DNA from: Mangrovimicrobium sp033283385
GTDB taxonomy: Bacteria; Pseudomonadota; Gammaproteobacteria; Pseudomonadales; Halieaceae
Direction: 5' to 3'
Length of the DNA: 64,000 nt
NCBI GenBank assembly: GCA_033283385.1
Contig: JAWMQQ010000006.1
Span: forward strand, 13,781 to 77,780
A program made the position numbers and the translations under genes. This document shows positions 21,018 to 29,340 of this stretch, piece after piece (the first letter of the stretch is position 1; the number at the start of each line of letters is the position of its first letter). The notes beneath the pieces are model-generated. The model worked only from the letters and a program-made list of their open reading frames with translations, ran no database searches and was not told the origin of the DNA.

Positions 21018-21659
21018 TCAGGACTGCTTGGCCAGCTCGTGCAGGTGACCGTAGTGGTTCCAGTAGTCTTTCTCCGCCGCGGCGATCACCGCCAGCGCTT
21101 CCTCGCGGCCGTATACGTAATCGACCTTGATATCGACGTTCTTGCCGGGAATCATCTTGTAGGTGGAGAAGTAGTGCTGCAGGCGCTCCGCCTTGATGGC
21201 AGGCAGGTCGTTGATGTCCTGCACGTCGCCCCAGATGTTGTCGCCCTCGAGTACGGCGACGATCTTGTCGTCGGCCTCGCCGCCGTCGATCATCTGGATG
21301 CCGCCAACCACGCGGGCCTTCAGGATGATGTCGGCGCGGGTGATGTGGCGCTCGGAGAATACGCAGATATCCAGCGGGTCACCGTCAGCCTCGGTGGCGT
21401 CGGGGCAGCGCTTGGCAACTTCCTCTGCGCAGTAGGTGCGCGGGATGAAGCCGTACAGGGCCGGCGGGCTGGAGGTGGTGCGCTGCGGGCGGTCCACCAT
21501 GAGGAAGCCGGAGGCCTTGTCGAGTTCGTACTTGACGACGTCGTCCGGCGTCATTTCGATGTAGACGTTGACGATATCCTCGGCGGAATCCTCGTTGCGG
21601 GCGCGCAGCCCGTGCCAGGGATGGCGGCGCCAGCGGTTGAAATCGCGGTTGCTGTACAT
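21018..21659 (-). CDS. ppa: Inorganic pyrophosphatase, family I
   Basis: A 213-residue soluble pyrophosphatase. Family features are KYELDKASGFLMVDR, YGFIPRTYC and the metal-binding DGDPLDICVFSE (DxDPxD-type). It is longer than the E. coli enzyme by about 35 residues and resembles a eukaryote-like or variant bacterial subgroup in its N-terminal RRHPWHGL. It hydrolyses PPi and so competes for the phosphoryl donor of the PPi-dependent phosphofructokinase encoded next door on the same strand. Confidence 0.93.
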   Translation of the reverse strand: MYSNRDFNRWRRHPWHGLRARNEDSAEDIVNVYIEMTPDDVVKYELDKASGFLMVDRPQRTTSSPPALYGFIPRTYCAEEVAKRCPDATEADGDPLDICVFSERHITRADIILKARVVGGIQMIDGGEADDKIVAVLEGDNIWGDVQDINDLPAIKAERLQHYFSTYKMIPGKNVDIKVDYVYGREEALAVIAAAEKDYWNHYGHLHELAKQS

Positions 21660-21962
21660 GGCATGTCCTCAGTTGTTGAAAATGGTACGCCGGGGCGCTG
21701 TAGGAGCCTGCTACGCAGGCGATTTCCTCTGCAGGAGCCCGCTGCGCCCGAGCGCGGCCGGGCCGATCGCCTGCATAGCAGGCTCCTACGAGGTATCGTC
21801 CGTATCGCGAGTCCGTACGGTGCCGGGCGTGGTCGTTCGGGAGGCGCGATTGTACAGCGTTTGATCGGCAAAATCGCCGGCCGCCGGGCCTATTTCACAT
21901 CCGGCGGAGCAGGAATTTCCGGGTTTCAGTAACGGTATTTCCGAGGGAGATGCGGCGCCGCC
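21660..21962. other. Intergenic region with REP-like locus 3
   Basis: The 303 bp between ppa and the PPi-phosphofructokinase gene hold a REP cluster at 21699-21791 (GTAGGAGCCTGCTACGCAGG, a middle GCAGGAGCCCGCTGCGC unit and the inverse GCAGGCTCCTAC). About 170 bp of GC-rich sequence follow, in which I see no gene or clear terminator. Confidence 0.85.
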
Positions 21963-23225
21963 TCAGATCCTGAAGCGGCGCTTGAGGCGGCGCGGCACGG
22001 CGACATTCTTCAGCCGGGTGTATTCGGGCAATCCGCGGCGGTAGTCCGGGTAGGCCTCGCCCTGGATCAGCGGCTCCAGGTACTCGCGCGCGGCATCGGT
22101 GATATTGAAGCCGTCGCGGGTGATGAAGTTGCGCGGCATTTTCTTCTCCACGTTGGCGACGCTCTGCAGCGGCGCCTCGCCGATCTTCCAGCTGTAGCGC
22201 TTGCCCTTGCCGCGCACGATGCAGGGCATCACCGCGTTCTTGCCGGCCACCGCCATTTCCACCGCCGCCTCGCCCACCGCGTAGGCCTGGTCCAGGTCGG
22301 TCTGCGACGCGATGTGGCGCGCTGCGCGCTGCAGGTAGTCGGCCACCGCCCAGTGGTACTTGTAGCCCAACTCGTCCTTGATCATCTGCGCCAGGTTGGG
22401 CGCCAGGCCGCCGAGTTGCGCGTGGCCGAAGGCGTCGCGCAGTCCGGACTCGGAGAGGAAGCTGCCGTCCGCATACTGGGCGCCCTCGGAGGCGACAACC
22501 ACGCAATAGCCGTTCTTCTTCACCGCGCGCTGCACCCGGGCGAGGAATTTCGCCCGGTCGAAGGCGATTTCCGGGAACAGGATGATATGTGGCGCCTCGC
22601 CCTCGGCGTTGGCGGCCAGGCCGGCGGCGGCTGCGATCCAGCCCGCGTGGCGGCCCATCACCTCGAGGATGAACACCTTGGTGGAGGACTCGCACATGGA
22701 GGCCACGTCCAGCGCCGCCTCGCGGGTGGAGATTGCCACGTACTTGGCCACCGAGCCGAAGCCCGGGCAGTTGTCCGTCAGCGGCAGGTCGTTGTCGATG
22801 GTCTTGGGAATGTGAATCGCCTGGATCGGGTAGCCCAGGGATTCGCTCAGCTGCGAGACCTTGAGGCAGGTGTCGGCGGAGTCGCCACCGCCGTTGTAGA
22901 AGAAGTAGCCGATGTCGTGCGCCTCGAATACCTCGATCAGCCGCTCGTATTCGGCGCGGTTTTCCTCCAGGGATTTCATCTTGTGGCGGCAGGAGCCGAA
23001 GGCGCCGGATGGCGTGGTGAGCAGGCCGTGAATCGCCTTGCGGCTCTCCTTGCTGGTGTCGATCAGGTCTTCGCGCAGGGCGCCGATGATACCGTTGCGT
23101 CCCGCATAGACCTTGCCGATGTGTTTGCTGTGCTTGCGCGCGGTCTCGATGACGCCACAGGCGGACGCGTTGATGACAGCAGTGACGCCGCCCGACTGGG
23201 CATAGAAGGCGTTTTTCTTCGGCAT
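21963..23225 (-). CDS. pfp: Pyrophosphate-dependent 6-phosphofructokinase
   Basis: A 420-residue PFK. The nucleotide-site signature reads YNGGGDSADT, with Asp where ATP-dependent PFKs have Gly. The catalytic loop reads PKTIDNDLP, with Lys in place of the Gly of PGTIDND; both are hallmarks of PPi-dependent enzymes. The fructose-6-phosphate motif EVMGRHAGWIA is near residue 190. The reaction is reversible, so the enzyme can serve both glycolysis and gluconeogenesis. I chose the ATG giving MPKKNAFYAQSGG; an upstream in-frame extension to 23393 lacks family similarity. The start is divergent from mpl. Confidence 0.93.
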   Translation of the reverse strand: MPKKNAFYAQSGGVTAVINASACGVIETARKHSKHIGKVYAGRNGIIGALREDLIDTSKESRKAIHGLLTTPSGAFGSCRHKMKSLEENRAEYERLIEVFEAHDIGYFFYNGGGDSADTCLKVSQLSESLGYPIQAIHIPKTIDNDLPLTDNCPGFGSVAKYVAISTREAALDVASMCESSTKVFILEVMGRHAGWIAAAAGLAANAEGEAPHIILFPEIAFDRAKFLARVQRAVKKNGYCVVVASEGAQYADGSFLSESGLRDAFGHAQLGGLAPNLAQMIKDELGYKYHWAVADYLQRAARHIASQTDLDQAYAVGEAAVEMAVAGKNAVMPCIVRGKGKRYSWKIGEAPLQSVANVEKKMPRNFITRDGFNITDAAREYLEPLIQGEAYPDYRRGLPEYTRLKNVAVPRRLKRRFRI

Positions 23226-23375
23226 GGGAACTCTCGGTGGGCAGGGCAGCAAAAAAGGTGGCGCCAATGATACGGCAATCCCCGCGGCGGATAAAATCCG
23301 TCCGCCCCCGCCGGCGGTGGGTGGTTGCGGCGAAAGTGCGTGATACCATGTGCCGCCACCGCGAGGAGACATTGC

Positions 23376-24746
23376 TTGAAAGGCCACATTCATATCCTGG
23401 GTATCTGCGGTACCTTTATGGGAGGTATCGCGCTACTGGCCCGGGAGCTGGGTTACCGCGTCACCGGTTCCGACGCCAACGTCTATCCCCCGATGAGCAC
23501 GCAGCTGGAAGCGGCGGGTATCGAGCTGCAGGAAGGCTACGATCCCGCGCATCTGCAGCCGGCCCCCGATTGCGTCGTGGTGGGCAACGCGCTCTCCCGC
23601 GGCAACCCCGCTGTCGAATACCTGCTCGAAGCGGGCCTCAACTACAGCTCCGGCCCGCAGTGGCTGGCCGAGCACGTGCTCGCCGGCAAGTGGGTGCTGG
23701 CGGCCTCCGGCACCCACGGCAAGACCACCACCAGCAGCATGCTGGCCTGGATTCTCGAGGACGCCGGCATGGCGCCGGGATTCCTGATCGGCGGCGTGCC
23801 CTCGGATTTCGGCCTGTCCGCGCGCCTGGGCGACACGGATTTCTTCGTGGTGGAAGCGGACGAATACGACTCCGCCTTCTTCGACAAGCGCTCCAAGTTC
23901 GTCCACTACCGGCCGCGCACCCTGGTGATCAACAACCTGGAATTCGACCACGCGGATATCTTCGACGACCTCGCCGCCATCCAGCGCCAGTTCCACCACC
24001 TGGTGCGCACGGTGCCCGGCGGCGGCCTGATCGTGCACCCGGCGGGTGTGCCCGCCGTCGACGAGACGCTCGCGATGGGCTGCTGGACGCCCTGCCAGAG
24101 TGTGGCCATCGACGCCGCCGCCGACTGGCAGGCGCAACTGGCCAGCGCCGACGGAACCGCCTTCGACATTCGCGACCCTGCGGGGCAGGCGCACCGCGTG
24201 GAGTGGTCGCACTGCGGCGCGCACAATGTCGCCAACGCGCTGGCGGCGGTGGCCGCCGCGCACCACGTGGGCGTACCGACCGCGATCGCGGCAACGGCCC
24301 TGTCCGGCTTTCGCGGGGTGAAGCGACGCCTCGAATTGCTGGGCACCGTCGCGGGCGTCTCGGTGTACGATGATTTCGCCCACCACCCGACCGCTATCGC
24401 GACTACCCTGGAAGGCCTGCGCGCCCGCGGCGGCGAAGGCCGGCTGATCGCGCTGATCGAGCCGCGCTCCAACACCATGCGCATGGGCGAGCACCGCGCG
24501 CGCCTGGCCGAAGCCACCGCCGCCGCTGACTGTGTTTACTGGTACCAGCCCGCCGGCCTGGACTGGTCGCTGCAGGACGTCATCGCCCAGAGCCGGGTGC
24601 CGGCGCAGCTGGGCGACGACATCGAAAACCTGGCCGCTACCGTCGCCGCTGGCAGTCGCCCTGGCGACCGTGTAGTGATCATGAGCAATGGCGGCTTCGG
24701 CGGCATCCACGGGAAACTCCTCGCCGCGCTGGAGGCCCGCGCGTGA
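23376..24746 (+). CDS. mpl: UDP-N-acetylmuramate:L-alanyl-gamma-D-glutamyl-meso-diaminopimelate ligase
   Basis: A 456-residue Mur ligase-fold enzyme that recycles cell-wall tripeptide onto UDP-MurNAc. Motifs: HILGICGTFMGGIALLA (N-terminal nucleotide fold), the ATP loop ASGTHGKTTTSSMLAW near residue 110, VVEADEYDSAFFDKRSKF, INNLEFDHADIF and the C-terminal YDDFAHHPTAI. The start is TTG, chosen because GAGGAGA lies six bases upstream and the product then begins LKGHIHILG, as in homologues. The stop overlaps the GTG start of the RND exporter (GTGA). Confidence 0.93.
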   Translation: MKGHIHILGICGTFMGGIALLARELGYRVTGSDANVYPPMSTQLEAAGIELQEGYDPAHLQPAPDCVVVGNALSRGNPAVEYLLEAGLNYSSGPQWLAEHVLAGKWVLAASGTHGKTTTSSMLAWILEDAGMAPGFLIGGVPSDFGLSARLGDTDFFVVEADEYDSAFFDKRSKFVHYRPRTLVINNLEFDHADIFDDLAAIQRQFHHLVRTVPGGGLIVHPAGVPAVDETLAMGCWTPCQSVAIDAAADWQAQLASADGTAFDIRDPAGQAHRVEWSHCGAHNVANALAAVAAAHHVGVPTAIAATALSGFRGVKRRLELLGTVAGVSVYDDFAHHPTAIATTLEGLRARGGEGRLIALIEPRSNTMRMGEHRARLAEATAAADCVYWYQPAGLDWSLQDVIAQSRVPAQLGDDIENLAATVAAGSRPGDRVVIMSNGGFGGIHGKLLAALEARA

Positions 24747-27364
24747 TCGCCCGCCTGTTCGCTGTCTACCAGTGGGTGATACTGCGCCACCCGCGCAGTG
24801 CGCTGTTGCTGGTGGCGCTGCTCACCGCGGCTTTCGCTACGCAGATGCCGAAGATCAGGATCGACGCCTCCGCGGATTCGCTGATGCTGCAGGGCGACCC
24901 GGCCCTGCACCTGTTCCGCGAGGCCAGCGAGCGCTACGCCACCGAGGACTTCCTGCTCACCACCTGGCAGCCGCCGGGCGAACTGCTGGGCGACGCTTCG
25001 TTGAAGCCGCTCAAGGCAATGGCCGACGAACTGCGCCAGCTGCCCGGGGTGTCCTCCGTGACCACCGTGCTCGACGTGCCGCTGCTGGAGAGCCCGCCGG
25101 TCAGCCTGCGCGACATCACCTCCGGCGACCCGATGCCGCACCTGGGCGATCCCGGCATCGACCGCAAACTGGCGCTGAAGGAATTCACTACCAGCCCGAT
25201 CTACTCCAACCTGCTGGTGAGCAGCGACGGCCAGGTCACCGCGGTGCAGATCAACCTGCAGCGCGACAAGCACTATTTCGAGCTGCTGCAGCGGCGCGGG
25301 GAGCTGCGCGAAAAGCGCGACGCCGGCACCCTGGACCTCGCCGAGAGCAGCGAGCTGGGCCGGGTGGAAGCCGAGTACAAGCGCTATTCCGCGGTGGTGC
25401 TGGAGCGACAGAGCAAACTGGTGCAGCAGGTGCGCGCTGTCGCCAGCGGTTACAGGGAGAGCGCGAAGATCTTTGTCGGCGGCGTGCCGATGATCGCCGC
25501 GGACATGGTCAGCTTCGTGCGCAGCGACCTGGTGATCTTCGGCAGCGCGATCCTCGCCATCATGGTGGTGGTGCTGGCGATCATCTTCCGCCGCGTGCGC
25601 TGGGTGATGATTCCCATGGTGACCTGCGCGACGACCGTGGTGGTGATGCTGGGGCTGCTGGGCCTGCTCGACTGGCGCATGACTGTGATCTCCTCTAACT
25701 TCGTCGCGGTGTTGCTGATCATCACGCTCGCCGTGTGCATCCACCTGATCGTGCGCTACCGTGAGCTGCACGCGGTGGACCCGGATGGCGATGTCTTCCG
25801 GCGGGTGTCGGAGGCCATGCGCCTGATGGCGGAGCCCTGCGTGTACACCGGCCTCACCACCATCGTCGCCTTCGTCTCGCTGGTGGTCTCGTCGCTGCAG
25901 CCGGTGATCGACTTCGGCTGGATGATGACAGTGGGGGTGACTGTGGGGCTGCTGCTCTCGTTCATCATCGTGCCCTGCATGATCCTGGTCTGGCCGGAGC
26001 GGCGGCCGCATCACCACGCCGGCGCCGACCCCACCCTGACCACGCACTTCGCCCGCTTTACCGAGCACCGCGGCAGCCTGATCCTGTCGGTCTCTGTTTT
26101 CTGCCTGGTGCTGATCGTCGTGGGCGTGAGCCGGCTGAAGGTAGAGAACCGCTTTATCGACTACTTCCACAAGTCGACCGAGATCTACCAGGGCATGGAA
26201 TTACTGGATTCCCGCCTCGGCGGCACCATCCCGCTGGAAATCCTGGTCAACGCGCCGGACAGGCAGGCGCCGTTGCCGGGCCTGGAAGCGCCGGCGCAAA
26301 CCCAGTCACAGCCGGCTGCGCCGGTGGCCGCGGACGATCCCTTCGCCAGCGACGCCGACGATTTCGCCTCGCCCGCCCCCGCGCCGGTCTCGCCGGACGA
26401 TGAATTTGCGAGCGACGACGAGTTCGCCAGCGATGCCGACAGTTTCAGCAACCCGGAGCAGGGGGACTTCAAGCCCAGCTACTGGTTCAGCCTGCAGGGC
26501 ATGCGCGAGATCGACGCGGTACACGATTACGTGGATTCGCTGCCGCAGACCGGCAAGGTGCTCTCGCTGTCCACCACCTTCTCCGTGGTGAAAGACCTGC
26601 TGGGGCAGGATATCGGCAGCGTCGAGCTGGCGCTGGTACAGAAGAGCCTGCCGCCGGATATCCGCGACCTGATGGTCGAGCCCTACTTCTCCAAACCGGT
26701 GGACCAGGCGCGTATCAGTGTGCGGGTGAAGGAAACCAGCCGCTCCCTGCGCCGCGACCAGTTCCTGCGCGAGCTGCGCCACCACCTCGTCGACGACATG
26801 GGCATTGCGCCGGAGCGGGTGCAGCTCACCGGCATGCTGGTGCTCTACAACGACGTGCTGCAGAGCCTGTTCCGTTCGCAGATCCTCACCCTGGGGGCGG
26901 TGTTCTTCGCCATCCTGCTGATGTTCCTGGTGCTGTTCCGCTCGCTGTCCCTGGCGCTGATCGCACTGGCGCCCAACCTGCTGGCCGCCGGGCTGGTGCT
27001 GGGCATCATGGGCCTGGCGGGAATCCCGCTGGACATCATGACCATTACCATCGCCGCCATCGTCGTCGGCATCGGCGTGGACGACTGCATCCACTACGTG
27101 CACCGCTTCCAGCGGGAATTCCCGGTGGATCGCAACTACATCGATGCGATGTACCGCTGCCACGGGAGTATCGGCCGCGCCATGTACTACACCACGCTGA
27201 CCGTGGTGATCGGCTTCAGCACACTGACCCTGTCGAACTTTACGCCGAGCATCTACTTCGGACTGCTCACCGTGGTGGCGATGGTCGCCGCGGTGCTGGG
27301 GGCGCTGCTGCTGCTGCCCAAACTGATCCTGTGGGTGCGGCCGCTGGGTCCGGAGGCCCACTGA
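24743..27364 (+). CDS. RND-superfamily (MMPL/COG1033) exporter
   Basis: An 873-residue membrane protein with two copies of a TM1-large periplasmic loop-TM2-6 unit: helices at about 20-38, 240-400, 450-470 and 700-870. The second half contains GVDDCIHYVHRFQREF, typical of sterol-sensing/MMPL helices. Relatives export lipids, hopanoids or siderophore-like compounds; the substrate is unknown. An acidic low-complexity insert with DDPFASDADDFASP, DDEFASDDEFASD and related repeats lies in the second periplasmic loop (about residues 530-575). The start is a GTG coupled to mpl. Confidence 0.85.
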   Translation: MIARLFAVYQWVILRHPRSALLLVALLTAAFATQMPKIRIDASADSLMLQGDPALHLFREASERYATEDFLLTTWQPPGELLGDASLKPLKAMADELRQLPGVSSVTTVLDVPLLESPPVSLRDITSGDPMPHLGDPGIDRKLALKEFTTSPIYSNLLVSSDGQVTAVQINLQRDKHYFELLQRRGELREKRDAGTLDLAESSELGRVEAEYKRYSAVVLERQSKLVQQVRAVASGYRESAKIFVGGVPMIAADMVSFVRSDLVIFGSAILAIMVVVLAIIFRRVRWVMIPMVTCATTVVVMLGLLGLLDWRMTVISSNFVAVLLIITLAVCIHLIVRYRELHAVDPDGDVFRRVSEAMRLMAEPCVYTGLTTIVAFVSLVVSSLQPVIDFGWMMTVGVTVGLLLSFIIVPCMILVWPERRPHHHAGADPTLTTHFARFTEHRGSLILSVSVFCLVLIVVGVSRLKVENRFIDYFHKSTEIYQGMELLDSRLGGTIPLEILVNAPDRQAPLPGLEAPAQTQSQPAAPVAADDPFASDADDFASPAPAPVSPDDEFASDDEFASDADSFSNPEQGDFKPSYWFSLQGMREIDAVHDYVDSLPQTGKVLSLSTTFSVVKDLLGQDIGSVELALVQKSLPPDIRDLMVEPYFSKPVDQARISVRVKETSRSLRRDQFLRELRHHLVDDMGIAPERVQLTGMLVLYNDVLQSLFRSQILTLGAVFFAILLMFLVLFRSLSLALIALAPNLLAAGLVLGIMGLAGIPLDIMTITIAAIVVGIGVDDCIHYVHRFQREFPVDRNYIDAMYRCHGSIGRAMYYTTLTVVIGFSTLTLSNFTPSIYFGLLTVVAMVAAVLGALLLLPKLILWVRPLGPEAH

Positions 27365-27365
27365 A

Positions 27366-27638
27366 ATGCAGTGCCGGGAGGGTTGCGGCGCCTGCTGTAT
27401 CGCACCGTCCATCCGCCGGCCGTTCCACGGCATGCCCCAGGGCAAGCCGGCCGGCGTGCGCTGCGTCCACCTGGACGACGCGCTGCGCTGCGGCCTGTTC
27501 GGCGACCCGCGCCGCCCCGCGGCCTGCGGGGCCTTCCTCGCCGAGCCGGAATTCTGCGGCAGTGATCGCGAGGAGGCGCTGCGCATCCTCGGCGACATGG
27601 AGCGCGACAGCAGGCCGCCGGAGATGGCGGGTCCATGA
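27366..27638 (+). CDS. YkgJ-family cysteine cluster protein
   Basis: A 90-residue protein with the cysteine pattern of the CxxCxxCC zinc/iron-chelating family: CREGCGACCIAPSI at the N-terminus, then CVHLDDALRCGLFG, ACGAF and FCG. These cysteines are thought to bind a metal, and the function is unknown. It starts one base after the exporter stop, and its own stop overlaps the next ATG (ATGA), so the three genes form a unit. Confidence 0.85.
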   Translation: MQCREGCGACCIAPSIRRPFHGMPQGKPAGVRCVHLDDALRCGLFGDPRRPAACGAFLAEPEFCGSDREEALRILGDMERDSRPPEMAGP

Positions 27639-28231
27639 GCGCGCTGCCGCTGTTTCCCCTCGGCGCGGTACTGATGCCGGGTGGGCGTGTGCCGCTGCGG
27701 ATTTTCGAGCAGCGCTACCTCAAGCTGGTGCGCGAGAGCATGCGCAGCGGCGAGCCCTTCGGCGTGGTGTGGATTCGCCGCGGATCCGAGGTCGCCCAGC
27801 GCGGTCGCGCCGCGCCGGAACTGGGCGACTGGGGCACCTTCGCGCATATCGTCGACTGGGACCAGCTCCCCGACGGCCTGCTCGGCATCACCATCGCCGG
27901 CGGTGAGCGCTTCGACCTGAGCGATACGCAAGTGCAGGCGGACGGCCTGCTGATGGGTGAGGTCACGCCGCGTCCCTCTCCGCCCCCCGCCGCGCTGCAC
28001 GAGGAGTGGACGCCGATGGCGGATCTGCTACGCTCGCTGCAGACCCACCCCCATGTCGAGCGCATGCAACTGTCGGTGGATTACGCCGATGCCTGGCAGG
28101 TCGGCTGGACCCTGTTGCAACTGCTTCCACTGCAGGAACACCAGAAGTACCAGCTGCTGGGCGAAGATAACGTCGAAACGCTGATGAACGAGCTACACTT
28201 AATCCTTGGCCGGATTAGTGGCGAATACTGA
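27635..28231 (+). CDS. LON N-terminal substrate-binding domain protein
   Basis: A 198-residue protein consisting of an N-terminal Lon-type PUA-like domain (LPLFPLGAVLMPGGRVPLRIFEQRYLKLV begins it) without ATPase or protease domains. Such stand-alone proteins are common in proteobacteria. A role in substrate recognition is inferred only from the domain. It is translationally coupled to the YkgJ-like gene. Confidence 0.88.
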   Translation: MSALPLFPLGAVLMPGGRVPLRIFEQRYLKLVRESMRSGEPFGVVWIRRGSEVAQRGRAAPELGDWGTFAHIVDWDQLPDGLLGITIAGGERFDLSDTQVQADGLLMGEVTPRPSPPPAALHEEWTPMADLLRSLQTHPHVERMQLSVDYADAWQVGWTLLQLLPLQEHQKYQLLGEDNVETLMNELHLILGRISGEY

Positions 28232-28396
28232 CATCATTTCGCATGCTTGGCGCTGTTTGTTGAGAAAACTGCAAAAAACTGGCGTTGATTGCTTGACGTC
28301 GAGCCGCTTGTGAGTGAATTTTGGAGTTCACGGGGACATTCTGCATATAACCACAGGGCGAGTAGGGGCTTTTGGCTTGCCCGAGAGAGCAGCGTG

Positions 28397-28825
28397 ATGA
28401 CACAGAACAAGGACAACAACCGGGCAGGATCGCTCACCTACCGGGAGCTCGATAGCAAGACGGCGCTGGAACCAGTGCCGCCGAAGAGTCCCTATAGAAA
28501 GTACCTGGTGCTGGTAGCGCTTCACATGGCCAACTCTGACGATCCCGATGTGCTGTGCGAAGCCGCGGACTGTAGCGAGCGTACCCTGCATTACGTCAAG
28601 AACCGCCTGCGCGACCACGACGGCGTGGTGTTCAACCACGACCGCGGCGCCAAGCGTTACTTCGTGATGGAAACCGGGGTGCTCGACCTGCCCAAAGTGG
28701 TGGAGTGGATCCGCAAGCTGTATCCGCAGCGCTTCGCCTATATCAAGCAACTCGGTGAGCTGGGTGCCGAAGGCGGCGACGAGTCGTCCATCGGTGGAGA
28801 CGGCTCCCCGGCCATTGCCGGCTGA
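28397..28825 (+). CDS. Putative winged helix-turn-helix protein
   Basis: A 142-residue basic protein. The segment YRKYLVLVALHMANSDDPD, then LCEAADCSERTLHYVKNRL and VVFNHDRGAKRYFVMETGVLDL, looks like a winged helix-turn-helix with recognition helix and wing. The C-terminal tail is Gly/Ser/Glu-rich and probably disordered. I do not recognise a named family. The ATG was chosen over an upstream in-frame codon at 28289 because GAGAG precedes it. The 165 bp before it show no gene and may contain its promoter. Confidence 0.65.
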   Translation: MTQNKDNNRAGSLTYRELDSKTALEPVPPKSPYRKYLVLVALHMANSDDPDVLCEAADCSERTLHYVKNRLRDHDGVVFNHDRGAKRYFVMETGVLDLPKVVEWIRKLYPQRFAYIKQLGELGAEGGDESSIGGDGSPAIAG

Positions 28826-28834
28826 TCGATCGAG

Positions 28835-28908
28835 CCGTAGGAGCCTGCTACGCAGGCGATCCGAGCCCGGCGCAAGGCGCAATCGCGCGCAGAGCGCGCT
28901 CCTACGAG
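28835..28908. repeat. REP-like doublet, locus 4
   Basis: Inverted pair GTAGGAGCCTGCTACGCAGG ... GCGCGCAGAGCGCGCTCCTAC between the convergent winged-helix-like and chpC genes. The minus-strand TAG of chpC lies inside it. Confidence 0.9.
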
Positions 28909-29330
28909 TAGAGCAGGCCCGGTAAATCGGGAATCAGGTACATCTCACCGGCGACTTCCGCCGCCGCGCTGAACCGGCCCTCGGCCGGCGTATCCACATA
29001 CTTGAAATCAGCTGCGCTGACGTGGCGGTGCACCGCCAGCCCGCAGAATGCCAGCGCGCGGAACTGTTCGCTGGCATCCGAGCTGCCGCGGAACACGCCG
29101 ATGGTCACATGCTGTTCGCGTGCCGGGGCCGGCAGTCCGCAGAATTCCTCCAGCGAGCTGACCGCGAGGTCGTGGCCGCGCCAGTGCAGGCTGCCCAGTC
29201 CCTCGCTCTCCTCGTCATTGGCTGCAAACTGCTGCACTTCGGCCAGGGCCAGCAGCGGGATGGCGACGAAGCGGCCGTCTGCCAGCGGCAGTGCGGCGAT
29301 TTCCAGGGTCGCGGTTTCGTTGTTTGTCAT
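28902..29330 (-). CDS. chpC: CheW-domain protein, ChpC-like
   Basis: A 142-residue CheW-fold adaptor (PLADGRFVAIPLLALAEVQQF, LHWRGHDLAVSSLEEFCG, FCGLAVHRHV). It lies 10 bp after chpA, the position of chpC in Pseudomonas, where ChpC is an additional adaptor linking receptors to the ChpA kinase. Its TAG stop codon is contributed by the adjacent REP element. Confidence 0.8.
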   Translation of the reverse strand: MTNNETATLEIAALPLADGRFVAIPLLALAEVQQFAANDEESEGLGSLHWRGHDLAVSSLEEFCGLPAPAREQHVTIGVFRGSSDASEQFRALAFCGLAVHRHVSAADFKYVDTPAEGRFSAAAEVAGEMYLIPDLPGLLYS

Positions 29331-29340
29331 CTGCTAGTCC

